The notes below the pieces were generated by a model. The model saw only the letters and a program-made list of their open reading frames with translations, was not told where the DNA came from and searched no databases. Positions 18,608 through 27,376 of a DNA stretch of 38,195 nucleotides are shown here, piece by piece. The DNA is taken from NCBI GenBank assembly GCA_011390775.1, contig JAABRS010000003.1:1-38195 (forward strand). Direction: 5' to 3'. Position numbers and translations under genes: made by a program. Source of the DNA: Clostridia bacterium (GTDB taxonomy: Bacteria > Bacillota > Clostridia > Tissierellales > Dethiosulfatibacteraceae). Numbering within the stretch: the stretch's first letter is position 1; every line of letters starts with the position of its first letter.

Positions 18608-19231
18608 TCATTTATGTCTTTTTTTGAGTTCTTTTTTTATTTCTCCTATATTTACATTTTTTTCTACCATAAGTACCAGGGTGTGGTATACTAAATCACT
18701 GATTTCATATATAAGTTCGTTTTTATCTTCATTTTTAGAGGCAATAATAACTTCTCCGCTCTCTTCTGCGATTTTTTTTAGGATTTTATCTAATCCTTCT
18801 TTTAATAAATAGTTGGTATAAGATTTTTCTTTTGGATTTATTTTTCTATCTATTATTGTTTCATATATATTTTCTAATATTTCATCATTTTCCTTCTTAT
18901 CTTCTATTACGTAATTGTGAAAACAAGAGTATTTACCTGTATGACATGCCGGCCCTTCTTGCTCAACTTCTAATAGTATTGTATCTCCATCACAATCATA
19001 TGAAAAACCTTTTAGCATTTGATAATTTCCAGAGGTTTCTCCTTTTAACCATAATTTTTGTCTACTTCTACTATAGTAACATACTTTTTTTTCATTAAGA
19101 GTTTTTTGGATTGATTCTTTATTCATATAGGCCAACATAAGTACTTTTTTTGTATTTACATCCTGAGCTATGGCAGGAACTAATCCCTTTTCATCAAATT
19201 TAATATTTTTTATTAATTCATTGTATTCCAT
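18608..19231 (-). CDS. hisIE: Bifunctional phosphoribosyl-AMP cyclohydrolase / phosphoribosyl-ATP pyrophosphatase
   Basis: HisI motifs [41 protein letters not shown]; HisE motif [28 protein letters not shown]. Confidence 0.96.
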   Translation of the reverse strand: MEYNELIKNIKFDEKGLVPAIAQDVNTKKVLMLAYMNKESIQKTLNEKKVCYYSRSRQKLWLKGETSGNYQMLKGFSYDCDGDTILLEVEQEGPACHTGKYSCFHNYVIEDKKENDEILENIYETIIDRKINPKEKSYTNYLLKEGLDKILKKIAEESGEVIIASKNEDKNELIYEISDLVYHTLVLMVEKNVNIGEIKKELKKRHK

Positions 19232-19241
19232 TTGTACTCCT

Positions 19242-20000
19242 TTATATTCTTACTTCTATTCCTTTATTTTTTAAATATTTTTTTAAATCATTAATATTTA
19301 TTTCTCCATAGTGAAATACTGAAGCAGCCAATATTCCATCTACATCAGCTTTTTCTGCAACTTCATAAAAATGTTCCATTTTACCGGCACCTCCAGAAGC
19401 AATAACCGGTACTCTAACTTTTTGGGTAATTTGGCTTAATAAATCTATATCATATCCTTCTTTCATGCCGTCAGCATCTATGCTATTGATTACAAGCTCT
19501 CCAGCACCAAGTTCTACTCCTTTTACTGCCCACTCTACAGCATCAAGGCCGGTATTTTTTCTACCACCGTTTATTATGACCTTCCAAGTACCGTCTTTGT
19601 CTTTTTTTGCATCTATTGAAAGCACTACGCACTGAGCTCCGTATTTTTCTGAAGCTTCTTTTATAAGAAGAGGATTTTTAACTGCAGAGGAATTTACAGA
19701 TACTTTGTCTGCTCCTTTTCTTAATATGTCATTAAAGTCTTCTAATGTTGATACTCCTCCCCCTACTGAAAAGGGAATATTAATTTCATCAGCAACTCTT
19801 TTAACGAATTCAAGAGAAGTTTTTCTTCCTTCGTTTGATGCAGTAATATCGTAAAATACTAATTCATCTGCATTATTGTCACTGTAAAACTTACCTAATG
19901 CTTCCGGTTGATCTACATCTACTATATCTTTAAATTTTTTACCTTTTACTACTCTTCCTTTTCTAACATCAAGGCAGGGTATTATTCTTTTTGCAAGCAT
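19242..20000 (-). CDS. hisF: Imidazole glycerol phosphate synthase subunit HisF
   Basis: [55 protein letters not shown]. Confidence 0.97.
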   Translation of the reverse strand: MLAKRIIPCLDVRKGRVVKGKKFKDIVDVDQPEALGKFYSDNNADELVFYDITASNEGRKTSLEFVKRVADEINIPFSVGGGVSTLEDFNDILRKGADKVSVNSSAVKNPLLIKEASEKYGAQCVVLSIDAKKDKDGTWKVIINGGRKNTGLDAVEWAVKGVELGAGELVINSIDADGMKEGYDIDLLSQITQKVRVPVIASGGAGKMEHFYEVAEKADVDGILAASVFHYGEININDLKKYLKNKGIEVRI

Positions 20001-20701
20001 TTATATGCCTCCTCTAAATCTATATCTCCATTATACAAAGCTTTACCAATTATAGCTCCATATATATTTAATCTATCAAGTTCTTCTAAATCTCTTATGG
20101 ATGATACACCGCCTGAAGCTACAATGTTTAAATTAGTTTTCTCTTTTAGCATTTTATAGTATTTAAAATTTGGTCCTTTCAGCATACCATCTTTTAATAT
20201 ATCAGTATATATTAAAGTATCTATTCCTATTTTTTCCATGGTTCTACATATATCTAAAACATGGATATCAGTTACTTCTTTCCAACCTTTAACGGCAGCA
20301 TAACCATCTACTGCATCTACAGAAACCGCCATATTTTTACCGTATTTTTTTGCTATTTTTTTTAAAAGTTCAGGATTTTCAACAGCCATAGTTCCTATAA
20401 TAACTCTTTCTACACCTAAATCTAAATACGACTTAATCTTTTTTTCACTTCTTATGCCTCCTCCTATTTGGATTTTGACATTAGTTTTATTTATAATTTC
20501 GATTATTGATTTTTCATTTATTAAATTTTCAGTTTCAGCACCATCTAAATCTACAATATGTAAAAAATCTGCTCCTTTATTAATCCATTTTTTAGCCATT
20601 TCTAGAGGGTTATCAGAGTATACTGTAGCTTCGTTAAATTTACCTTGCTTTAATCTTACAGCTTTATTATTTTTAATATCTATAGCTGGAAAAATTTTCA
20701 T
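19982..20701 (-). CDS. hisA: ProFAR isomerase HisA
   Basis: [58 protein letters not shown]. Confidence 0.96.
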   Translation of the reverse strand: MKIFPAIDIKNNKAVRLKQGKFNEATVYSDNPLEMAKKWINKGADFLHIVDLDGAETENLINEKSIIEIINKTNVKIQIGGGIRSEKKIKSYLDLGVERVIIGTMAVENPELLKKIAKKYGKNMAVSVDAVDGYAAVKGWKEVTDIHVLDICRTMEKIGIDTLIYTDILKDGMLKGPNFKYYKMLKEKTNLNIVASGGVSSIRDLEELDRLNIYGAIIGKALYNGDIDLEEAYKCLQKE

Positions 20702-21300
20702 CTTATAATCTCCTTATATGCTTTCAATATATTATGTCCTACGTTACCGCTCTTTTCAGGATGAAATTGAATACCGTATATATTATCTTTGTTAATTATT
20801 CCAGGCACTTTAACTTCGTACTCTGAATATGCAACAACATCTTCTTCTCTTCCCTTGGCATAGTACGAATGTACGTAGTAAACATAGTCACCTTCTTTAA
20901 TATATCTAACTATTGGATTTTCTTTTTGAATTTTTAAATCATTCCATCCCATATGTGGAACCTTTAAACTTATATCAAATTTTTTGATATATCCTTCAAC
21001 CAAACCCAATCCATCATATTCACCATTTTCAAAGCTTTTTTCATAAAGAAGCTGCATTCCTAAACATATACCTAAAATGCTTTTTCCCTTTTTAACTTCT
21101 TCAATTATAATGTCTTTTAAATTTTTTTCTTCTAGTAATTTTATAGCATCTCTAAAAGCACCAACCCCGGGTAATATAAGGGAATCACTATTTTTTATAT
21201 CATGTATATCGCTGGAAATTTTAGTTTCTAATCCAACTCTTTCAAAACCTTTCTGGACGGAATTGAGATTTCCTAAACCGTAATCTATTATAACATTCAT
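20698..21300 (-). CDS. hisH: Imidazole glycerol phosphate synthase glutamine amidotransferase subunit HisH
   Basis: IDYGLGNLNSVQKGFERVG, LPGVGAF, GICLGMQLL, GIQFHPEKSG. Confidence 0.97.
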   Translation of the reverse strand: MNVIIDYGLGNLNSVQKGFERVGLETKISSDIHDIKNSDSLILPGVGAFRDAIKLLEEKNLKDIIIEEVKKGKSILGICLGMQLLYEKSFENGEYDGLGLVEGYIKKFDISLKVPHMGWNDLKIQKENPIVRYIKEGDYVYYVHSYYAKGREEDVVAYSEYEVKVPGIINKDNIYGIQFHPEKSGNVGHNILKAYKEIIR

Positions 21301-21878
21301 TATAATACTCCTTTTGTAGATTGAGTTTTATCAGATGTTATCTTCACCGCTTCTTTTAATGCTCTTCCAAATCCTTTGAAAATAGATTCTATTATATGAT
21401 GATCATTATCTCCATATATATTTTCAATATGTAGAGTTGTTTTGCTTTCATTTGCGAAGGCAGTAAAGAATTCTTTGAAACTTTGACTTTCCATATCTCC
21501 TAATTTATAGTGAGTTAAATTTGCATTATAAACTGTATAAGGTCTCCCGCTTATATCAAGTACTATCCTACTTAAAGCCTCATCCATAGGAAGATAAATG
21601 TATGAGTATCTGTTTATTCCTTTCTTATCCCCTAAGGCTTGTAGAAATGCTTTACCAAAGGATAATCCAATGTCTTCAACAGTATGGTGAGTATCAACGT
21701 TCAAGTCACCCTTTGCAGTTATACTTAAATCCAATTGACCGTGAAATGCTAAAAGTTCCATCATATGATCAAAGAAACCAATTCCTGTATTGATATCACT
21801 TTTTCCTTTGCCGTCTAAATCGATACTAATACTTACTTCTGTCTCATTAGTTTTTCTTGTCTCTTTACCTGTCCTCAT
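21300..21878 (-). CDS. hisB: Imidazoleglycerol-phosphate dehydratase
   Basis: TGIGFFDHMMELLAFHG, DTHHTVEDIGLSFGKAF, DNDHHIIESIFKGFGRAL. Monofunctional; no phosphatase domain. Confidence 0.97.
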   Translation of the reverse strand: MRTGKETRKTNETEVSISIDLDGKGKSDINTGIGFFDHMMELLAFHGQLDLSITAKGDLNVDTHHTVEDIGLSFGKAFLQALGDKKGINRYSYIYLPMDEALSRIVLDISGRPYTVYNANLTHYKLGDMESQSFKEFFTAFANESKTTLHIENIYGDNDHHIIESIFKGFGRALKEAVKITSDKTQSTKGVL

Positions 21879-22902
21879 TTTTTACCTCCCATAATTTTTT
21901 TATCATATAGTCATTATCTTCTTTTCTGCCTATAGAAATTCTATAATGATCCTCTATGTCTTTAGTAAAATCTCTAATTAAAACTTGTTTATTTTCTAAT
22001 TTTTCAGCAAGATTTTTAATATCTGATTTTATCATAATAAAATTAGTCATTGAAGGATATACTTTAAATTCTAGTTCTTTTAATAAATCCATTACTTTTT
22101 TTCTTTCTTCTTTTATCATTTTAATATGCTGTTTAATTATTTCTAAGTTATCAAAAGTTTGATTGGCTATTAATTGCGATACTGAATTTAAGTTGTATGG
22201 TAGTTTGACCTTCCATAAATTCTCTATCATTTTTTCACTTGAAATTAAAGCTCCAATCCTCAATCCTGCTAGTCCAAAAGCTTTAGATAAAGTTCTCATA
22301 ACTATTAGGTTTTCATAATTATTGATTAAATCTACTGCAGATTCTCCACCAAATTCAATATAGGCCTCATCGATAATTACTATTGATTGTTTTGTCTTAT
22401 CTAAGATTTTATTTATTTCTTTCTTTTTTAAATACGAGCCTGTTGGATTATTTGGATTGCATATAATAATGACTTTAGGTTTATTTTCTTCATATCTTTT
22501 TATTATATTATCTACACTAAAACTATAATTATTTTCAGACTTAATTGTTAAGTTCTTCAAATTTGATAATTTACAGTAAATTGGGTACATACTAAAGGAA
22601 GGTTCAAAAGTCATTACTTTTTCATCAATGTCACAAAAAGCATTTATAGTTGTTAATAATAATTCACTAGAACCATTTCCTACTAATATATTTTCCATTT
22701 TACAACCGTAATATTTAGCCATATTTTCCCTAAGTTGTTTAGCATCACTATCTGGATAAAGCTGAGGTTTAAAGTTATCTAAATTTAATTTTGAGTTTAA
22801 CATGTAATTACAGCCTTCATTTGCATCAAGTTTTACTTTATATGGTTTATCATTCACTCTATAAGGCACAATATCTCTTAGATTTTTTTTAATATTTATC
22901 AT
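21865..22902 (-). CDS. hisC: Histidinol-phosphate aminotransferase
   Basis: Fold type I PLP enzyme: NPNNPTGSYL, IDEAYIEFGG, RTLSKAFGLAGLRIG; his operon context. Confidence 0.95.
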   Translation of the reverse strand: MINIKKNLRDIVPYRVNDKPYKVKLDANEGCNYMLNSKLNLDNFKPQLYPDSDAKQLRENMAKYYGCKMENILVGNGSSELLLTTINAFCDIDEKVMTFEPSFSMYPIYCKLSNLKNLTIKSENNYSFSVDNIIKRYEENKPKVIIICNPNNPTGSYLKKKEINKILDKTKQSIVIIDEAYIEFGGESAVDLINNYENLIVMRTLSKAFGLAGLRIGALISSEKMIENLWKVKLPYNLNSVSQLIANQTFDNLEIIKQHIKMIKEERKKVMDLLKELEFKVYPSMTNFIMIKSDIKNLAEKLENKQVLIRDFTKDIEDHYRISIGRKEDNDYMIKKLWEVKNEDR

Positions 22903-22905
22903 ATT

Positions 22906-24192
22906 TTACTCCTTAAATCTTATTTTAATGGACTGGGCATGACCTGTTAATCCTTCATTTTCAGCAAATCTTATGATGTCATCTTTGGAATCTCTAAGGG
23001 ATTCTTTACTATAGTAAATCAAAGAAGTTTTTTTAATGAAATCATCTACACTTAAAGGCGATGAAAATTTTGAAGTACCATTAGTCGGTAGAGTATGATT
23101 TGGTCCTGCATAATAATCACCTACAGGTTCTGGAGAATATTCACCTAAGAAAATTGCTCCTGCATTATCTACTTTTTTATAATCTTCAAAAGGATTCACA
23201 GTTAGAATTTCTAAATGCTCTGGTGCTATTTCATTAGCAATCTCAAGGGATTCATTTAGAGAATCTGTAAGAATAATCCCTCCGTAGTTATCTATAGATT
23301 TAGATATAATTTCTTTTCGCGGCATTTTATCTATCATTATTTCTAAATATTCACTTACTTTTTCTGCAAGTTTATATGAGTCAGTTACAAGTATTGAAGC
23401 GGCCATCTCATCGTGCTCTGCCTGAGAAATTAAGTCGGCAGCTATATATTTTGGGTTAGCATTTTTGTCAGCGACAATTAAGATTTCACTTGGGCCTGCT
23501 ATCATATCTATCCCTACCATTTCAGATACTATTTTTTTTGCAGCACTAACGTAAATATTCCCAGGACCAGTTATTTTAAATACTTTAGGAACTGATTCTG
23601 TTCCATAGGCTAATGCAGCTATTCCGTGAGCTCCACCAATTTTATATATTTTATCAACACCACATATCATAGCAGCAGCTAAGATAGAATCCATTACTTT
23701 ACCATCTTCTTTAACCGGTGTAATCATTACTAGTTCTTCAACTCCTGCTATTTTTGCTGGTACAGCATTCATAATAACTGTTGAAGGATACGCTGCTTTT
23801 CCTCCAGGAATATATATCCCTGCTTTTTTAATTGGCTTAATAATTTGACCTAATATAATATCTTCATTATGGGGCTTATATGTAATAGTTTTTCTTTTTT
23901 GTCTTTTATGGTAATCGTATACATTTTTATATGCATTTTTTATAGTGTTTAATAAGTTTTTATCTATGTTATTTAGAGCATAATCTATTTCTTCTCTAGA
24001 AACTAGAAAATTATCGGTTTTTAAACCATCAAATTTTTCCGCATATTTTTTTAAAGCTTCATCACCATTATTTTTAACATCATTAACTATGGTTTCCACA
24101 TCTTTAATTACTTTTTTATAATCTTGAGTACTTCTTGAACTTAGTTCTTCTATAAATTTTCTGTTGTCTTTTTCCTTAATTATCTTAATCAT
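22906..24192 (-). CDS. hisD: Histidinol dehydrogenase
   Basis: PIKKAGIYIPGGKAAYPSTVIMNAVPAKIAGV, KITGPGNIYVSAAKKIV, DMIAGPSEILI, AEHDEMA, GPNHTLPTNGTSKFSSPLSVDDF. Confidence 0.98.
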   Translation of the reverse strand: MIKIIKEKDNRKFIEELSSRSTQDYKKVIKDVETIVNDVKNNGDEALKKYAEKFDGLKTDNFLVSREEIDYALNNIDKNLLNTIKNAYKNVYDYHKRQKRKTITYKPHNEDIILGQIIKPIKKAGIYIPGGKAAYPSTVIMNAVPAKIAGVEELVMITPVKEDGKVMDSILAAAMICGVDKIYKIGGAHGIAALAYGTESVPKVFKITGPGNIYVSAAKKIVSEMVGIDMIAGPSEILIVADKNANPKYIAADLISQAEHDEMAASILVTDSYKLAEKVSEYLEIMIDKMPRKEIISKSIDNYGGIILTDSLNESLEIANEIAPEHLEILTVNPFEDYKKVDNAGAIFLGEYSPEPVGDYYAGPNHTLPTNGTSKFSSPLSVDDFIKKTSLIYYSKESLRDSKDDIIRFAENEGLTGHAQSIKIRFKE

Positions 24193-24829
24193 CTATTTCA
24201 TCTCCTTCTACCTCAATAATGTTTTTAATTATTTTATTAATTTTTTCATATTTAAACCTGTAAGATATTTTGTTGCATATTAACATTGAATTAACAGGAT
24301 ACATTTTTTCTAATACTTTTAGTCCATTTGCCTTCAATGTTGATCCGGTTTCTACAATATCGACTATAACATCTGTTAAACCAAGAACCGGTGCTAATTC
24401 CACTGATCCATTAAGTTTTATTATTGAAATTTCCTGGCCTTTGTTTTCAAAATATTCTTTAGTAGATTTGGTGAATTTTGTTGCTACTTTTAATACTGAA
24501 TCGCTATTATAAATCTCTTTATCTTCCTTGCCTGCTATACACATTTGACAGTATCCAAATTTTAAATTGTGCAGCTCATATACATCTTTTTTACTTTCAA
24601 TTATCATATCTTTGCCTACTATCCCTATATCAGCCACTCCATTTTCCACATAAGTAATAACATCAGCGTTTTTTAAAAGAACAAATTCAATGTTGTTTTC
24701 ATAATCATTAAAAACTAGTTTTCTACTCTTCATGTCAATTGATCTGCCTATTTTGATCTTTTTAAATAGTTCTACTGTATCTTCTCCTATTCTTCCTTTT
24801 GGTATTGCTATTCTTAATTTATCCATCAA
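24185..24829 (-). CDS. hisG: ATP phosphoribosyltransferase catalytic subunit, short form
   Basis: RIAIPKGRIGEDTVELF, GIVGKDMI, KLNGSVELAPVLGLTDVIVDIVETGSTLKANGL; short (214 aa), paired with hisZ. Confidence 0.97.
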   Translation of the reverse strand: MMDKLRIAIPKGRIGEDTVELFKKIKIGRSIDMKSRKLVFNDYENNIEFVLLKNADVITYVENGVADIGIVGKDMIIESKKDVYELHNLKFGYCQMCIAGKEDKEIYNSDSVLKVATKFTKSTKEYFENKGQEISIIKLNGSVELAPVLGLTDVIVDIVETGSTLKANGLKVLEKMYPVNSMLICNKISYRFKYEKINKIIKNIIEVEGDEIDD

Positions 24830-25785
24830 ATCTCCCCCTTGCTGTATATATTCCTCAATAGTTCGTCTATTTCTACTGAAAATCCTATTGCTGGAATTAT
24901 ATCTCCGTAACCATCAAAATTTATATCATATCTTCCGCCTTTTATTATCTCTTTATTTGAATCGTGGTAGAAGGTTTTAAATATTAGTCCTGAATAATAG
25001 TTTAGGCTGGAAGTAATAGATAAGTCACATATTATATTTTTTGAATCTATATTGTTAACATCTAAATATTTTTTTATTTCCTCTAATTCCTTAAGTCCCT
25101 TTCTCATTTTTTCATTTATATAAAAATTTTCAACCTTATCTAAAACTTCCCCAACTGTTCCTCTCATATCGATAATGTTAATAAGTGCTTCTCTAGCAGG
25201 AGTTTTTTCAAATTTTTTCATATATGCTTTTAAATCTTCTTTATTTTTTTTATTTATTAGTTCAATAATAGTTTTATACTCTATTTCGTCTAGATAAAAC
25301 TCATTTAATATTCCTTTCAAGTATTCCGATGTTCCGATTTCCAATATATAATTTTTTCTATATTTTTTCATTATTGAGTTAATTAATTGAAGAATTTCTT
25401 TATCAGAGTCTATCGTATCTATACCAATACATTCAGCTCCCATTTGTCTTATTTCTTTAATTTTACTATTTTCATTTATAAAAATTTTACCGTAGTAAAA
25501 CAATTTGACTTTGAAACTTTTTTCCCAATTCGGAATTAAATTATTTAATAAATTAGTGGTTATATCTCTAGATAATATAGAAATCTTTCCATTGTTTCCA
25601 ATAACTTTTACAAGGTCGTTATCTTTTAACTCTATATTTGTTAATGAACTCCCCTTAATATCCTCTACTATGTCTGTTTCATAATTTATGTATTCCTTTT
25701 CTAAAAAAAGATTTTCTATATCTTTTTTTAATTGAAATCTTTTTTTGGAAAATTCTATTTCTTCTACTATACTTTTAAATTTCAT
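24826..25785 (-). CDS. hisZ: ATP phosphoribosyltransferase regulatory subunit (HisS-like paralogue)
   Basis: Divergent class II aaRS-like protein with YYSGLIFKTFYHDSNKEIIKGGRYD and GFSVEIDELL; first gene of the his operon with short hisG. Confidence 0.88.
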   Translation of the reverse strand: MKFKSIVEEIEFSKKRFQLKKDIENLFLEKEYINYETDIVEDIKGSSLTNIELKDNDLVKVIGNNGKISILSRDITTNLLNNLIPNWEKSFKVKLFYYGKIFINENSKIKEIRQMGAECIGIDTIDSDKEILQLINSIMKKYRKNYILEIGTSEYLKGILNEFYLDEIEYKTIIELINKKNKEDLKAYMKKFEKTPAREALINIIDMRGTVGEVLDKVENFYINEKMRKGLKELEEIKKYLDVNNIDSKNIICDLSITSSLNYYSGLIFKTFYHDSNKEIIKGGRYDINFDGYGDIIPAIGFSVEIDELLRNIYSKGEI

Positions 25786-25816
25786 GTTTCCTCCTATTTA
25801 TTAATTGTATTAAAAA

Positions 25817-25844
25817 AACCATACAGACTAACATCTGTATGGTT
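25817..25844 (-). terminator. Leader terminator (attenuator) upstream of hisZ
   Basis: AACCATACAGA-TGTTAG-TCTGTATGGTT, perfect 11-bp stem, followed by TTTTTT on the minus strand and located before the hisZ RBS. Confidence 0.9.
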
Positions 25845-25929
25845 GAATTCTTCTTACCCATCATAGATGCTGTCTTAGTAAACACTAATAGAGCTTGCAT
25901 CTATGAACTATTGCTCACAAATCAAACTC

Positions 25930-25986
25930 TCAACTATGATGATGTACTTTATTTAGTTTAATTTTACAACCTTTAATTAACATCAT
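25930..25986 (-). CDS. Putative his leader peptide MMLIKGCKIKLNKVHHHS
   Basis: ATG ATG TTA ATT AAA GGT TGT AAA ATT AAA CTA AAT AAA GTA CAT CAT CAT AGT TGA on the minus strand, with SD-like AAGGA 8-9 nt upstream of the first ATG. Confidence 0.75.
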   Translation of the reverse strand: MMLIKGCKIKLNKVHHHS

Positions 25987-26015
25987 AAAAATCTTCCTTA
26001 AATTTAATTAAATAT

Positions 26016-26044
26016 AATATAGCATAATGTTACATAAATGTCAA
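26016..26044 (-). promoter_or_regulatory. Sigma-A-type promoter for his leader/operon
   Basis: Minus strand TTGACA (26039-26044), 17-bp spacer, TATATT (26016-26021). Confidence 0.8.
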
Positions 26045-26057
26045 TTTTCATTTAGGT

Positions 26058-26495
26058 CTATTCAATTGATAAGAGTTCAAAAGACAATACTCCATTAATT
26101 TCTTTAACATTATCAATCATTTCATCTAAAGATATATCCACTCCAGAAATATCTAGAGATAGGTTTACATTTGCTTTTCCATTTATTGGTATTGTTTGAT
26201 TAATCGTTAATATATTAGCGTTTTGGTCTGATATATTATTGATAACTTTTGATAAAACACCTTTTTTATGTGCCAACATCATTGAAAACACAGCCATTCT
26301 GCCAATAGAGTTTTCTGCAGGAGAAAAGACATAATCTTTATATTTGTAATATGTACTTCTGCTAATTCCTACCTCTTTTACAGCTTCACTGATGTTTTTT
26401 GAACTATCTTCATTTATTATTCTTCTTGCTTCTATTACTTTTTCATATACTTCTGGTAAAATTTTCTTGTTTACTATTAAGTATTTTTTTATCAT
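26058..26495 (-). CDS. UPF0735/PheB-like ACT-domain protein with N-terminal HTH-like segment
   Basis: N-terminal IINEDSSKNISEAVKEVGISRSTYYKYKDYVF and C-terminal ACT domain (FSMMLAHKKGVLSKVINNISDQNANILTINQTIP). Confidence 0.85.
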   Translation of the reverse strand: MIKKYLIVNKKILPEVYEKVIEARRIINEDSSKNISEAVKEVGISRSTYYKYKDYVFSPAENSIGRMAVFSMMLAHKKGVLSKVINNISDQNANILTINQTIPINGKANVNLSLDISGVDISLDEMIDNVKEINGVLSFELLSIE

Positions 26496-27376
26496 ATCTC
26501 TTTCCTCCTATATCTAAATCCTTTATTATCTACTTCTAATTTTAATACTTTCCAATTATTTTTCAATCCATTAATTTCTTTATTGAATTTTTCTTCCAAA
26601 TTTTCTTTATTTGAAATACACATTACTGTTGGACCAGCACCACTCAAGTAGTAGGCATTTTGACTGTTTTTTATTATATCTTTGATATAATCTATCTCAC
26701 TCACTATCTTTTCCCTATAAGGCTGATGAAGTCTATCTTCTATAGATTCTTTTATTAATTCTATATCCCCATATATTAATCCCTTTATCAAAAAAGGAAT
26801 TCTAGATATATTAAAAACGGCATCAGAATGTTTGACTTTTCCCGGAAGAATATTTCTTGAATTCTTTGTTGATAATTCAAAATCTGGTACAAATGCATAC
26901 AATTTTATTTCCTTTGATACTTCATACTTCTCAGTATAAATATTTCTATGATTTGTAAAAGAAGCTATTAATCCTCCATATATACAGGGTGCAACATTAT
27001 CGGGATGACCTTCAATTTTAGTAGCAATATTTAATATGTTTCTTTTATTAATATTAATACCATGAACTAGCATAGCTCCTACAACTCCACTAACAACACA
27101 AGAGGCACTGCTTCCTAATCCTCTGGATTGAGGTATATGACTTTTAACATCTATATTAATATTCTCCGGATTTTTATTGTATAAATTTTCAGTTTCTCTA
27201 AATGATTTATAGATTAAATTATCCTCATTTAAAAACCTACTATCATTTCCAGTAATTCTATATAGATCCTTATCTTTTTTAAAGTTGACATAATTATATT
27301 TATTTAAACTTAACCCCAACGTGTCGAAGCCTGGACCAATATTTGCTGAGGTAGCTGGTGTCATTATTTCAAACAT
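26492..27376 (-). CDS. thrB: Homoserine kinase
   Basis: GHMP kinase motifs PATSANIGPGFDTLGLSL, IPQSRGLGSSASCVV, YYLSGAGPTVMCI; adjacent to thrC. Confidence 0.96.
   Translation of the reverse strand: MFEIMTPATSANIGPGFDTLGLSLNKYNYVNFKKDKDLYRITGNDSRFLNEDNLIYKSFRETENLYNKNPENINIDVKSHIPQSRGLGSSASCVVSGVVGAMLVHGININKRNILNIATKIEGHPDNVAPCIYGGLIASFTNHRNIYTEKYEVSKEIKLYAFVPDFELSTKNSRNILPGKVKHSDAVFNISRIPFLIKGLIYGDIELIKESIEDRLHQPYREKIVSEIDYIKDIIKNSQNAYYLSGAGPTVMCISNKENLEEKFNKEINGLKNNWKVLKLEVDNKGFRYRRKEI

Larger units (their letters stand above)
25817..26010 (-). ncRNA. Putative his operon attenuator leader RNA
   Basis: Consensus promoter at 26016-26044, leader peptide ORF with three tandem His codons, mutually exclusive inverted repeats and a terminator, all before hisZ. 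No T-box GGUGGNACC-like sequence seen. Confidence 0.75.

Noticed and set aside
25800-26010. T-box riboswitch upstream of the his operon
   Set aside because: No GGUGGNACC-like T-box sequence between the promoter and the terminator; a leader ORF with three His codons is present instead.
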